From positions 124,001 to 188,000 of the forward strand of contig NCSJ02000009.1 of assembly GCA_002812745.2 (NCBI GenBank): a stretch of 64,000 nucleotides of DNA, written 5' to 3'. The notes beneath the pieces were generated by a model, which saw nothing but the letters and a program-made list of their open reading frames with translations, was not told the origin of the DNA and searched no databases. The stretch comes from Scytalidium lignicola. Its lineage: Eukaryota > Ascomycota > Leotiomycetes. Each line of letters opens with the position of its first letter. The first letter of the stretch is position 1. The translations under genes were made by a program, and so were the position numbers. Shown here in pieces: positions 25,001-37,312 of this stretch.

Positions 25001-27220
25001 GATCTCTTCAATCGTTTGTGTTAACCATGCAAGGTCCCACCTATTTGCCAACATTGCAGCCTGAAAGATTTCATGCAGAATGGTGCCGTAGACAAGTGGC
25101 GGACTGGATTCACTGGTGGCTTTGACTCTATCCTGAAGAACGGCCCGACGAGTGCATCCAAAGGAATCTGCCAGTTGTGTTGATGAGATAAGATGATCAG
25201 GGTGTAAGATTAGCAAGTTGTGATTGTCATCAATGATACACTTTCCTTGGGAATCAAAATTCCCAATTATGTGGACATATGCTTTGGTCGTCACTGGTGA
25301 ATCAATCCAGATGCCTCGAAGGTAAACAGTCCTAATTGGTGTGGTGTCTTTGACCTGCAATAACAGTACCTAGTTCGGCCAAGTCAGTTTATCCCAAGGT
25401 TTTCATTAGGCTTCCTCTTACTTTTTCTGGATGAAGTCGACCATTTGTATCCTCATATTCCGAGTCGAGAACGTTCGTCACCAAATATCTCTGGATTGTT
25501 CGAGCCTTTCTCACAGCCTAATCATGTTTAGCAACACATTAATCACGCATCATTACGAAATGCTGTACATACAGGGAGCAACCCACCGGCTGATATTTTA
25601 AGTGGCTGAGTTCCTACTGCCTTAATAGCTTCGAAATCAAGGTCATCAAATTCATGTCCATATTCATCATCTGAGTCCTCCTTTTTGTCTATTCCATTAG
25701 TCTCAACATGGAGATGACCAGTTCCCGTGTCCGATTTTGCCATACTCTCTTGCTTGATACCGTCCTGTTTGTCAAATTTAGCCACGATACTTTCAAGGTC
25801 TGCCGATAGCATCTCCTCGTCTAGATCGTCAAACTCGTCGAACTCTGCTGTCACTTTGGGAGGGAATCCATGTTTTGCATTGGCTGTTTGTATAGGGTCT
25901 TCGACTTCTCCTTTCATCATATTCGAATCAGGATTTATCCTTCCGCTGTCCAGCATAGTAACCGGCGATGCCTTCGCATAAATTATGTTCTCCGATTCCG
26001 TAGTGAATGTATCTAACAAACTAGCATCAAGATCATCGTCATCAAATTCATTATCATCTAAAACGTCAGGCTTAAGTAAAACGGCATGAATTAATGGGTT
26101 ATTCCCAGTCTCCGAGGCTTCTGTTTGATTTTCTAGATGATCTGTCTCAGCAGGCAATTTTTTCAGTGCGCATTCACGTAGCGGTGTTGGTGATGTTTCA
26201 TGATCATTGTTAAGGAGTCGGACCTCCTTGGAAATCGGCGACGAGCTGGGTTGCTGGCTAGAAACTGTTGGTTGCCTGCTCTGGCTAAAACCTTCCTGTA
26301 CTCGTTCGATCAATACAGATAGTTTTGATGGCCGAGAGGATTCTGAAAATACATCATCACCTAATCCAGGCTCCAATTCTGCTCTCTTCCTGCGTTTAGG
26401 GAAGTGGTTACCACAACTAATAGCCCGCCGGAATCCATTTGTTGAGCGCGATGTCATGCTTTCCTTGGAAGGTTGTGGGGATGATGTATGCATTATGTGT
26501 ACTAAGCTTGATGGGGTCGACGCTTTTGAGCCGTTGAGTGAGTACCGACCCCATAGCTCAGAGCCAGGATCAGTTTGCTGGTTAAGAAGATCTGCTTTGG
26601 AAATAATTTGGTTGGAAATGTGGGCAGGTGACGAGGATATTGGCGAGGAACTTCGTGCCCGCTTCCTAACTCTCCGAGTAGTGCCACACGATGTGACAGA
26701 TGGGGGCAGTCCCTCCTTGCCATCATTCCATAAAACACGCTCGTTCGGGGAAATATTCTGGACTGCCCGCCTGACATCGCCCATTTCAATGAGGTCTGGA
26801 AGAGCCAGCTTCCCAGATGGCGTTGAGGGGATATCTCCTCTTTTCGAATCTTCAGGCTGCGCAGCAGCCGATTCTGGTACATCACGTTTATTTCCTTTAT
26901 GGGGATCGTCTGGAATCACATTCTCCTTCCCAGGATGGAGTTTATTCACTCCAGGATTCGGTATGGTTTCAGTGAATTGGAACCCGTTGAGTTTATTTTT
27001 TGTAGCCGAGGAAACTGGAAGAAGCGGCTCTCGAGACTGCACTTTTGGAGTTGTGTTTACTTTGGTTGCTTGCTGCCCATGGAAACTTTTATTTCGATGC
27101 CATTTTGATCGTTTCTATGTAATAATTATTAGACTTTGTCTCGCACAATCTTGCTCTAGGGTAATTATAACTCACCTTCGCCGAGTGATTTTGGTCAGAA
27201 AATGACCTTTGTAAAGGCAT
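22057..27220 (-). CDS. DNA2: DNA replication ATP-dependent helicase/nuclease DNA2
   Basis: Processes long Okazaki flaps and resects double-strand breaks. Five exons: 27176-27220, 25573-27114, 25422-25517, 24875-25369 and 22057-24825, giving 1648 aa. The 15-codon first exon encodes MPLQRSFSDQNHSAK. The N-terminal ~500 residues are disordered and Ser/Pro-rich with acidic DDDD blocks. The RecB-like nuclease domain shows SSTQLADSFGCTRRAVL, GTILHEIFQAA, YGLKGNIDATV, FEVKTGK and AQTALYN. CGRCYAKVPC supplies Fe-S cysteines. The SF1 helicase has Walker A GMPGTGKTTT near residue 1155, DEASQITLP (Walker B), GDHYQLPPLV, EHQYRM and VAFTRAKTKL. Three ACGCGW boxes lie ~100-125 bases upstream of the start. 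Convergent with the FUSC gene. Confidence 0.97.
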
Positions 27221-27586
27221 TCTTTCAAACTTCAAGAATACACTGTAGCCTCATATCAGGTTGCAGAACAGATTGAAATATTCTGGATTGCTGCTCTCAC
27301 TTGTCAACACCCAATAAAGTTACGCGATCCGAAGACGCGAAGACGCGTCGGTCGCAATTAGTGTGCTAGCGTTGTCACGTGGTGAACGAGGGGAGCCTCC
27401 GATCTGCTCCGGACTAGCTTACATAAGTATTGGTCTAGCTTGATAAGAGGGGATTTTGGCTCTCACAATCGTCTACCTTCAATTGCGCCTTCGGAGTATG
27501 TAAACAAGCTTTCACTGGCTCCATTATAACGTCTTCGAAGTTCGAACGGTACTCTCAGCTGACCATTTCTTAGTCCTGACCTAGCC
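27221..27586. promoter_or_regulatory. Divergent promoter, DNA2 / ODC1
   Basis: 366 bases between two opposed starts. The DNA2-proximal half contains the ACGCGW cluster described separately. Confidence 0.6.
27322..27348. promoter_or_regulatory. Cluster of MluI cell-cycle boxes upstream of DNA2
   Basis: ACGCGA at 27322-27327, ACGCGA at 27335-27340 and ACGCGT at 27343-27348, 102-128 bases upstream of the DNA2 ATG. ACGCGT is the classic MBF (Mbp1/Swi6 in yeast, Cdc10/Res1 in S. pombe) target. Three sites within 27 bases upstream of an S-phase gene make function likely. Confidence 0.7.
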
Positions 27587-28765
27587 ATGGCTTCAGATAA
27601 ACCTTTACCGTTTATATACCAGTTCGCAGCTGGTTAGCTCCCCTCTCCATGCTTTGCCGTTACAGAGTCCGCGCTGACAAGTATATTTAGGCGCTGTGGC
27701 CGGTGTTTCTGAGGTAAGTGTGTATTGTATACAGAGTTGATATAATTGGTGTTAATTCTTGACGGTTGTAGATTTTGGTTATGTAAAGACCTCTAATTCC
27801 ATAGTGAGCCAATGCTTGTAGCTAACGTAGAATTTAGGTACCCATTAGATGTTGTTAAGACTAGAGTGTGGGTTAAATTAGCTTTGACAACAAGACTGAA
27901 AGATCGCGGCACTAACGTTTTCCAGGCAATTGCAAACCGGTAAAGGTTCTGGAGCAGATCATTACAATGGCATGGTTGATTGCTTTCGCAAGATCATAAA
28001 GAATGAAGGGTAAGTTTGTTCGCATGAGTTATTAGCATTATCCTAATACTTAGTAGGTTTGGCCGACTTTACCGTGGTATCGAAGCGCCTATACTTATGG
28101 AGGCACCAAAACGTGCAACCAAGTTTGCTGCAAACGATGCGTGGGGCAAGTTCTATCGTGATATATTTGGTGTTGCGAAGATGAACCAATCCCTCTCTAT
28201 TCTCACCGGCGCTACGGCTGGAGCTACTGAGGCGTTTGTTGTGGTACCCTTCGAGCTTGTCAAGATTCGACTTCAAGATCGTGCGTCTGCTGGCAAGTAT
28301 ACCGGAATGATCGATGTAGTGGTCAAAACTGTCAAAGCGGAAGGCCCACTTGCACTTTACAATGGTTTAGAAAGCACTATGTGGAGACATATCTTGTGGA
28401 ATGCGGGATATTTTGGATGTATATTCCAGGTCAGAGAGTTACTTCCAAAGGCGGACAACTCCTCCACCCAGATGATGTATGATTTGCTCTCTGGAGCAAC
28501 CGGAGGTACTATTGGAACTATCGTTAATACGCCCATGGATGTCGTTAAGTCTCGAATCCAAAATAGTCCTAAAGTCGCTGGATCTGTACCGAAATACAAC
28601 TGGGCATGGCCAGCTGTTGCCACCGTTGCAAAGGAGGAGGGTTTTGGTGCTTTATATAAGGGATTTCTGCCCAAGGTCCTTAGACTAGGCCCCGGTGGAG
28701 GTATCTTGTTAGTTGTATTCACTGGAGTCATGGATTTCTTCCGCACGTTGAGATCTGAGGCATAA
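27587..28765 (+). CDS. ODC1: Mitochondrial 2-oxodicarboxylate carrier
   Basis: Inner-membrane exchanger of 2-oxoadipate and 2-oxoglutarate (SLC25 family), linked to lysine and glutamate metabolism. Six exons: 27587-27632, 27691-27713, 27772-27782 (only 11 bases), 27838-27867, 27926-28009 and 28057-28765, giving 300 aa, the usual carrier length. The three carrier repeats show PLDVVKTRVQLQTG, PFELVKIRLQDR and PMDVVKSRIQ. EAPKRATKFAANDAW is typical of the Odc subgroup. The start MASDKPLPFIYQFAAGAVAG is assembled across the first two junctions. All junctions keep frame. The AUG is 366 bases from the divergent DNA2 start. Confidence 0.96.
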
Positions 28766-30393
28766 TCGACAAAGTTCACCAACGAATGTCTCTTGTATCG
28801 CTATCGGATCATCTTCGTTGCAAACCTGTCAAAGTTTATTGTATAAAGCGCAAGTCTGGACGGTCACTATTAAGATGGCAGGGGACNAAAAAAGTATATG
28901 ACATGTCTTCATCTAAGTGCTGAAGCAAGTTTGTTTAGATCGATAGACATCACAAGCAAAATCAAAGCAGAGATATAGATGATTCATTCAATGCAAATGT
29001 TATTGCAGGTATGCGAGCATTTTCTTTAGTTTCTTCGCTTTTACCAGTTCTCTAAATACTAGCTTGTGGACACCGATGTACTTTGGACAAATCGAGCTAC
29101 ATAAAGTCTAATGAAATAGTTCTAGATCTGCTGCATCTGATTCTGCACTACCTCATAGAAATGTGAGTTGTTAACTAGCTCTTGAGGAATTCAGAAGAAA
29201 ATCTTGCTCTTAAATTCTGGAGCAGGCCTTCCTCAAAACACAGATCGTTCCCCCAGTTTATGTTTGTGTTCATTCCAGATCAATACTTGAGGTCCTGTTC
29301 TTTTTGCAGACGTTATTTCCTTTTAATTCCCCTTTCTATCCTTTCAGTGATTTTCGTTGCCTATTTCCTATAGCAAGCGGCCAGGGAATTTTGATTGGTA
29401 TATAATGACCGATAGTTCCAAAATAATCTGCAAACACCAACATATGACCAAACTAATGGAATTCATACCTTACGAAGGTGTTATATGATCCATTTTAACG
29501 ATGGGCAGTGTTACCTCAGAAGTAACCTCCTCAAGCCGAGTTAGACTCGGATCTGATTCCATACTTCCCGGTCATCTCTTACGTGGACGAACATAAAAAT
29601 TATAGCTTTATCTTTCAACTGCCATTTTATCATATATGCTTCTAAGTATAATTCCTTTTGTTATTATGTTGTATATTGAATTTTGAATTTCTGTCTTCAA
29701 TGCGGACATGGCCAACATCGGTATGATTCGCCAGATACCAACAACGTTGAATTTATCATCTATATATTTGCAACGTTAATTCAAAATCCATGGAATAGTT
29801 GTATTTATGGGTTACATTTGTGCACTTGGGATGGTTTAAACTCAGAGAGGAACGCATTCAGGGGGCAGGAAGAATTCCTCGCTTGTTATTTACCTCTAGT
29901 TTCAGAAACTGCATCACAGCCACGCGACAAATATTAGACGATAGTAAATAATGCCCGAAGGAAATATTCCAGTAAGGCTCGTCTTGATTGAGTGGACTAA
30001 TAAGGATTAAAAGTTGTGGTGTTGGTTTAAATAACGGCGAGTTGGAGGAGCGGTGGTATTTTACCCTACCCTTGTGGCTCTCCTCCTGCAGCTCCGGCCT
30101 AGCGCAACAATGACAACCCATCCTCTACAGCTTCGTCCCTTTTTCCCACAACAAACTTCCATCCACATCACTCGAATCCTTCCAAAGTTTTGATATTCGG
30201 TTCAAATCTTTTATGCGATCAAGGGTACATTAAATAATAAATCAGAACCCGACTTATAACCACCCCAACAGTAAGTTTATTCTATATTCCTATTCCCCGC
30301 ACCTATGTCGCCCAAGTCGCGTCCCATGTTATGCGCCCGATTAGTTTGAAACGCCTGCAACAAATATAAATACTCATCGTTCTGTAGGAAACA
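28766..30393. other. Intergenic, ODC1 3' region to the Lys-rich gene promoter
   Basis: 1628 AT-rich bases, with an N at 28887 before six A. No gene, RNA or repeat family recognised. The pyrimidine-rich end (about 30080-30200) is probably the promoter and leader of the next gene. Confidence 0.55.
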
Positions 30394-30873
30394 ATGGCTC
30401 GCGAAGGCACTCGTTCAGCAACTGGTTTGTGTTCCCAAAATCATCACCGATTCTGCATCGGCTTGCTGTTACTTGTACCAGCGCGCTTAACATCTACGGG
30501 GCTTAGCTGAACCGGAGATATAGGACACTCCCGACCAAGAGTCTTCTCAGTTCCCGAAACTGCTCCGCCAACTAAGAGGCGTACACCAGCAAATACCAAG
30601 GCAAAGGTGGGAGCAAAGAAGGCTACAGTTGAGAAAGGCAACAAACCTGCCGGAATCACCAAGGTTAAGAAAGCCGCTTCTTCTAAGAAAGCGCCTGCTG
30701 CTAAGGTGAGTCAAATTTAGCTCATATTGTGATCATCATTACCAACTTATTGAGTAGGCAAAGTCGGCCTCTAAGAAGGCTGAAAGTGCAGTCCCTGGGA
30801 AAAAGGTATAGTGGCATTTCCTTTTGTTATGCAACTCAAGAGTCCTAGTCTTACTTTGTCCCAGGATCTATAA
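30394..30873 (+). CDS. Small lysine-rich, histone H1-tail-like protein
   Basis: I do not recognise an established family. Exons 30394-30424, 30551-30705 and 30758-30805 read MAREGTRSATVPETAPP and then an almost pure Lys/Ala/Thr/Pro tail with KKAASSKKAPAAK and KSASKKAESAVPGKK. After the third exon either the frame stops at TAG 30809-30811 (79 aa), or a fourth exon 30865-30873 adds DL and stop (80 aa). Composition resembles the C-terminal tail of linker histone H1 or HMG-like chromatin proteins, so nuclear or DNA-binding function is a guess. Clean GT-AG junctions with preserved frame and conserved composition across three exons argue that it is a real gene. Confidence 0.65.
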
Positions 30874-31389
30874 TGAGTGAGTTCGGGCAAATTCTCTGTA
30901 ACATAGTTTTGGCAACATTTCAAATGTCATTACTGTGATCGCACTTCGAAGCCATCTCTTTTCTGTTATCCTTTTAGACTCATTGGACTAACATTCCATA
31001 GACTGTAGGGACCAAAAAGACTTAAAGCTTATGATTACCACAGCTAGCACAACCAAAAAACCAGTGTTGCTCTATTTTCTAAACCGAATCATAAGACAGG
31101 AAGTAAATATCAGTATTTGTCTTCATGATATTAGACAGATAGTTGCTTTTTGTTCTGGATTCGAATCAGGTATAGATACGGCGTTTTAGGTGTTAAGCCA
31201 GGAATGATTGTAGGGAATGGATCTACTGCTGTGACGGATATAAGTTCTTTTGGTCTCTTTTCAATGTTTTCCTGCGGAACAATTTTATCTCGCTTTGACT
31301 CGCCATATATCTATATACAACGCGACTTTTGATTCTCTAATATGCTGAAGCTTTTACATAACTGCTTTCTGTGTAGCAATTGCCATCTG
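30874..31389. other. Convergent 3' intergenic region
   Basis: 516 AT-rich bases between the Lys-rich gene and the PBY1 stop. Nothing recognised. Confidence 0.6.
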
Positions 31390-33901
31390 TTATCTACCTA
31401 AATCTTGCTCTTTTACTAACACCATTTTATCTTCCTCGCTGTTATTCCTCTCAATCCCAAAGAATGGTGCAATTGCCTTATCTACTACCCCTTCCCAAAG
31501 TCCAGCCACTAAAGTCTTCAATTCATCTCCTGTCTGCTTGAAGTCAGGGAAAGCATTAACCTCTAATAACCAAGCTATTCCATCTGCATCTACTAAATAA
31601 TCCAACCCAAAAACTTCAAATGCATTTGGTAAGGTCTGGAAATGAATCATCATTCCTTTTGCGGCAGCCTCAAAGATCTCTCCAGTGACCTTGCAAATCT
31701 GGTCGAAGATATCATCCTTGGTAGCAGCAGGTAATGCCAAATCCCAGAACTCCTGAACGGAACCATCGTGTTGTCCGTTTTGGAGACAGGTGTTTGTAAG
31801 ATGGGATAGCAGGTCAGGAGAACCGGCAAGAGCAACTTCCCATGGTGGTATATATGGCTTTGAGGCGAAAAGTGCGAGCATTTCTCTGTACACGTAAACT
31901 TTTAGACTTCCTACTGCGAGAACATATGTTCTGATATGAAATTTTCGGGGGTTGTCTGGAATTAGAAATGGTGGGTGAATATAGGATTGTGCAACGAAAT
32001 GTCTGAGATGTGATGTGACAATATAATCCCCCTGATGCCTTTTTAAAGAACTCTCAGCTTCCATAGTTTCTTCGGCTGGTTTCTCCAATGCTCCGTCTTC
32101 TTCATCCTCATCTTCCGAATCTGAACGAGCATATTCCCATTCTTCAAAAATGGAGCGCAGTTCCTCTTCTGTGCTGAAAAGCCGGATCCCCTGACCTCGA
32201 TCACTCATTCCCGGCTTCAAGATCAACCACTCACGCTCAGAAGGTTCTTTGTCTTCGTTGTTTTGGAAGCTGCTCTGAAGTTCCCAGGCTTCAACGAGCG
32301 CCTCGTCAAGAAATTCAGCATAATCTAGCTCGAAGTCGCAAGATGGTTTAATATGAGATGCCAATACTGAATTCGGATATTTTGTAGTCCAGTTGTATGC
32401 AGTCGTACCCAGGTAGTGTTTCCGGATCAGAGCTTTACGTATTATGTAGGAATTTACAAGAGCGGTTGATGGATTTGACATGCTATACTCGAAGTCGAGC
32501 GCCTCATAGGCTCCAACTTGGAGATATTGACTTTTTGGATCTGGAAGGTCAGATCTAGATTTTATCATGGAAAAGGAATTAGGTGGTAAGCGGGTATTCA
32601 TCGCCGAGAGGATCAATGGTTGGACATAGTCGTCTTCATAGTTGACTGATGCGTAGAAATGAGGGGAGCCGTTTCCTGAAAGAGATAAACCTTCCAGAGA
32701 GGGTAAAGGATCGGATGGCCTGAACATCTGGCAGTTAGAAAAGAGCCGTATGTGGGAATCTCAAACGCTTTATATTGATCTAGCATGATCTATTTGACTC
32801 TAATGCTGTACACAATGCCACTCACAACTTCAATTCTCCTTCCGTAGCTGCTGCTGCGTGCATAAAATTTGCTTTCAGGGGTGTAACACTATATGGCATA
32901 TTAGCTTCTATCAGGGCTGAATCACGGAGGTTGAGGATAGCTCACCTGGTATACCCTTCCTTGACTGCCCAGCCATCATTCCCAGGTGGAGCATTATCAA
33001 CAGATCTATACACATCTGTAAAGCGTGGCGCCCATTTGAAATGCTTATGCTTGTGTCTCGTTATATCGGCAGCATCTTTACCATCTTCTGGTGACTCTCC
33101 CTCTCGGATTCGCTCCTCGTCGTCAGCAGCATTCCCTTCATCATCTTCGACTTCTTGAAAGCAACTGCCTGGCTCCCAGTAATTCTGCAACATCTTTGTC
33201 CACAGAATCTTTCTATTCACCACATCTTCAACTAAAGGGATATTGATGCTGTAAAGATCCACGTCTTGCCCCCAGTTATTGTACAAATGTTCGATAATCT
33301 TCACACCTAAACTCGATGCACCAGCTATGATTACTGGGTCGTGATTCCGCGAAAAGAACGCATAGCTTATAGCAATTGCCTTCTTCTTGCAAACAGCAGC
33401 CTCTAGAGCACCTCCAAGCGTCCCACTGCTTAAACCGAATACTGCAGTCGAGTTTCGCCCATAGTTTGGGCCGCTCACAACAAGGTCGACAGGGCCACGA
33501 TTTTGGAAGTAGTGGTAGAGTCCTATCTGTACGCAGCTTGCTGGGGTACCATCAACCAAAACCCATTCTTCCTGTTGTTTTGCCCCTGCTGGCAGCGGCC
33601 GCGAGTGGGTTGTACCATCGTCTTTGTGCAGAGTGCCAGGGCGAAAGTATGTAGGCTTGACCGTTTGACCGATAATATGGGCTTTCCCGATCCATGATCT
33701 TTGCACATTTGGCAAGACTACCGAAACAATATGCCCCGCGCCCTGTAGTTGTTTTACGAGGGAATGGACGTACGGAGAGGACTGATTCGAGGGAGGACCA
33801 TCGTCATTGACGACCTATATTCAAAATTGTAAGCTGGTTGCGCATACAGAAAAGAGGAATATGAGGCATATTTGCAGCTTTTAACTTACTAATATATGCA
33901 T
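31390..33901 (-). CDS. PBY1: Pby1-type fusion: SurE nucleotidase domain plus tubulin-tyrosine-ligase domain
   Basis: P-body-associated protein joining an N-terminal SurE phosphatase/nucleotidase domain to a C-terminal TTL ATP-grasp domain. Exons 33890-33901 (12 bases), 32946-33814, 32826-32888 and 31390-32719 give 757 aa, close to yeast Pby1 (about 750). The first exon plus second reads MHILVVNDDGPPSNQSSPYV, with the NDDG metal-binding motif of SurE at residues 7-10. VDGTPASCVQIGLY and LVVSGPNYGRNS follow. The TTL part shows WLILKPGMSDRGQGIRLF, FVAQSYIHPPFL, KFHIRTYVLAVG, HLTNTCLQNG and FGLDYLVDADGIAWLLEVNA. The second junction joins EGYTSVTPLKANFMHAA; the third gives LKLPSDPLPSLEG. Confidence 0.95.
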
Positions 33902-34470
33902 CTTGATGCAAGATCACCAAGTTGTTGTTTAGAATTGGCACTTCTCTATCGTGGGAGGGGTTGGAGGGGATTTCGTGCATGGGGTTTAATATGGTGTATG
34001 CCGAATGTCTTGGCCAACGTAAGAATTGATAGCCCCAATGGCAAGGCTACGAGGCTGGCTACCTTACGAAACCACACGATTTTAGCAAATTCTTGAAAGA
34101 AGAAAATAATAATCTATTCATGAAGTTTAGTTAAGTTAATCTATATTGGATAAATGAAAGGATTCATCTGCACGGTATTTATACGGCAGGCAAATTATTA
34201 AAGGCAAATACAATGAACATAAAGTGAACATGAAATAGTTCAATTACGGCGGACATACATATCGCCAGAGAGACATTCAGAAACCAAGTCATACCTAGGT
34301 AAAACACCAAACTAAAGACCCGCTTCAACTGGATCTAATCCTAGTTTGCATTTCACCATGCTTCGTAATTCTTCCCAGGAAAACAAATGAAGAACTCCTG
34401 ACTAAAGAGAAGAGAAAGGCCCAAANTTTTTTTCTAGACAAACAATAAAATCACCCGCTACTCCAGAAGC
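33902..34470. other. Intergenic, PBY1 upstream region
   Basis: 569 AT-rich bases between the PBY1 start and the stop of the basic nuclear protein. N at 34426 before seven T. No gene recognised. Confidence 0.6.
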
Positions 34471-35935
34471 TCAAATGCGTACTCTCTTGCTAGCATCACC
34501 TCCACTTCTGGTCAATGGTTCACCCGCTCTTTTATTAGTTTGCTTTTTAGCACCGCCTTTAGTGCGCTGCCAACTGTCAAATGGACTGATCTTTCCTCCT
34601 CTATTGCGACGCAGTGGGGTGCTCGGAGCATCGTCATCGTCGCTTGCATCTACTGGGGGAGTGTTGTCTTTATCAAAATGCTTGTTCGACCGTGTGACCC
34701 TTGCAGTAGTTGGTGGAGGAGATGCTGGCGCAAATTTAGGGGCTTTGGGAGTCATGACCGTAGTGTCAATATGATCTGAAGGAGTGACGTTGACGTCATC
34801 AAATTCTTCAATATCAGTGGCTGCTTCTTCCTCTTCCTCTATCGCTCGAGATCTCATTTCCCTAGCTCTCAGTTGTTGAGCGGTAGGGAAGAGAAGCTTC
34901 GGCTTAATGGATGATCTTGTTAAAGGCCGGCGGAGTTCAGCAGGAACAGTGGCATCAAGTGCAGTTTCCATCTCCCTATCAGATCCTTCTTCACGTGATG
35001 GAGAGCCAGTGTCATCTTCATCAGCAAACTTTCGAAATATTTTCTTGCCTCGGCTAGAAAGGTGAAATGTTAGCAGTGAGCAGCTATTGAAGTTAAAGTT
35101 GAACTTACAAGACATAGACAAGACCATCTTCTCTGGTTTCTTCCTCTAGTTGTTCCTCTCCTGTTGCTATATTCTTACGTCTCTTGCTCGCCCGCTTCGT
35201 AGGTTCAGGTTGTGGAGCACTTCCCTCACCATAGAAAGGATTGGCTGCACTTAAATCAACTTCGGGAACACGATCTTGAGAATCGGTATAGATGGTAATA
35301 GGTGCATCCTCCTCATCAACTTCGAAGCTGTCCAGCGTGAAGCCGGTGTACCTCTTGCTCTTTCTTTTTTTAGGTGATGGCATAACCTCCTCGGTAGTCT
35401 CTGTACGGGTTGGAAATAGATTGCGTGCAATGCTGGTGATACTAGCCGAAGCTTCAGTTGGTCGCCTTTTGGGGGTCTTTGCTGGCGTAGGCAACATGCC
35501 GTTCCGGAGGATGCTAGATCGGTGGTGATCCATCTTGAAAAGATCATGTGTAGATAGACCAAGAGATGCAGCAGCAGTAGCAGCACTGTCACTGTCCAAC
35601 GCGCCTGAGACTTTACGGCCTGCCATTGTGGATGAGTGCTTAGGGCTTGATTTCTTTGCGGCAGTCTGAGGAGATGAAGGTGGTGAATGGTGAGGTTTTC
35701 TTGGAGTCATAGCTGTAGCTTTCTTGGATAACCTGGATGAAGATCGAACGGCATCGTCTCTTTGTTCAGATACAGGAGGAGGTGTTTGTGCCCGTCGTAA
35801 TCGTTGTGCCGTGACTCGAGCAGATTTGCGAGGAGAATAAGGTTGGTAATTGTCCTCCCATCCGTGTTTCGGGGTTGACGGTGTGCGAATGGAAGAGGGA
35901 GGTGAAGGTGTCGACGCGTCGAATGTTGTGGCCAT
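34471..35935 (-). CDS. Unknown basic, proline/serine-rich nuclear-type protein
   Basis: Family not recognised. Exons 35109-35935 and 34471-35053 give 469 aa, starting MATTFDASTPSPP; an upstream in-frame TTG is not used. The chain is disordered and highly charged, with several SP/TP sites (SPRKSARVTAQRLRR, TPAKTPKRRP, SPKKRKSKR) that look like CDK target and bipartite NLS motifs. The best-ordered block is NLFPTRTETTEEVMPSPKKR, then YTDSQDRVPEVDLSAANPFY, and after the splice FRGKKIFRKFADEDD. The C-terminus is basic (GDASKRVRI). It shares a divergent promoter with DUO1, which carries MluI boxes, so a cell-cycle role is possible but unproven. Confidence 0.8.
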
Positions 35936-36410
35936 TTTTGAGATAGCGACCAATTTAGGTCAGTCGACGTCAATATCGATACTCTTAAGGATGAGAATTC
36001 ACGCAAAGAGCGACCGCTGTGGTTTGAAGGGAACGAGATAAATAAGCACACAAAGTCTGCAAAAGCAATTGCAAAATTGATGATAATGAATTTAAGTAAG
36101 CAAAAGAGAGAGGAAGTCGATCCGAGTATGTAAATACAAAGGGAAAGCCGCTGTTGGCTGGCAGCGGTGTTCTGAGTGTTGTCAAAACCAGATGGCTGGT
36201 CGTTCCCGGCCACACGATTATCCACCGACAAACAACGTTGTTACCGCGATTGGCTTAGCGCCCCCTTGCCCTCTGTGGCTTGATGCACGGGCCAACATCC
36301 CCTATCAACTTCTACATGATCGCGTATTCACGCGTAAATATTTCCAAAATGAGACGGTCTATCGGACAACTTTAAAGATTTGTACAGCAATTATCTCTAA
36401 TTTATGCAAC
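35936..36410. promoter_or_regulatory. Divergent promoter, basic nuclear protein / DUO1
   Basis: 475 bases between two opposed start codons, with a pair of MluI-box sites near DUO1. Confidence 0.6.
36320..36335. promoter_or_regulatory. Pair of MluI cell-cycle boxes upstream of DUO1
   Basis: TCGCGT (36320-36325, reverse of ACGCGA) and ACGCGT (36330-36335), 76-91 bases upstream of the DUO1 ATG, in the same arrangement as at DNA2 and RNH202. Confidence 0.65.
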
Positions 36411-37181
36411 ATGGCGACCCCCGATATTCAAAAACTTGACATATCAGATTCGGACAATGAAGATCTTTTTGCATCGCCATCCCGTCCGTCGAGAACCGCT
36501 CAGAAAGCAGACAATAGGAATGGCCCCGCAATGCGCGAGTCGAAGTATGATGCCGAACAGGCCCATGAAGTAGCATTACAAAAAGAGCTTGAGAGCGTAA
36601 GGAGTATAAATGAAGTGATAGAAGGAGTAGTGTCCAGTCTTGAAACCGCCAAGGGAAATATGGAAGTAAGTTGTATATGCATCTCCAGGTTTCCAAAACC
36701 CCGCAGGCTTGGAATTAATACCCAATATAAATAGACAGTTTCACGGACAGTTACGTCTGCATCTACACTATTAAATACTTGGATCCGGATGCTCTCACAG
36801 ACGGAGCATAATCAGCGATTGATCCTGAATCCCAGTTGGCAAGGCGCAACCCAAGATATGGCGGATATAGAGAATGAGGCAATACTAAAAGCCCAAGCCG
36901 CTGAGAGGAAAGCAGCAGAGGAAGAGAGAAGACGAGAAGAAGCGAGAAGGAGGGCAGATGAGGAAGAGAGGCAACGGCAAGCAGGAACTACTGGACGAGG
37001 AGCTCGAGGAAGCCGAGGAAGGGTATCGGGGTTAGGGAGGACTCCTAGCGTCAGGGGAAGTGGTTATGGTGCAAGTATATCAGGAATGGGAAGAGGCGGC
37101 GCACAAACTCCTAGTCGTGGAGGGTCAGGAATAGGAAGAGGCATTGGAAGCACAAGAGGTAGAGCAAGAGGAGTGCGGTGA
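36411..37181 (+). CDS. DUO1: DASH/Dam1 complex subunit Duo1
   Basis: Subunit of the fungal Dam1/DASH ring that couples kinetochores to spindle microtubules. Exons 36411-36665 and 36735-37181 give 233 aa. The N-terminus MATPDIQKLDISDSDNEDLF is an acidic Ser-rich segment typical of Duo1. The conserved helical domain follows, with ALQKELESVRSINEVIEGVV and, across the splice site, GNMETVSRTVTSASTLLNTW then WIRMLSQTEHNQRLILNPSW. The next ~35 residues form a charged Glu/Arg/Ala helix and the C-terminus is Gly/Arg-rich (GRGARGSRGRVSG, GSTRGRARGVR), which may bind microtubules. Tail-to-tail with RNH202, with only 131 bases between stop codons. Confidence 0.93.
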
Positions 37182-37312
37182 CGTGACTCAATTCAATATT
37201 CCATAGCATCCCACCCAGTGTATCCAATACACCCCATATTATACCCGGATACCATAGTTATCCATAACCCAATGCTAAACCAAACGCCTTACTCTACATA
37301 TCATGGCAAACA

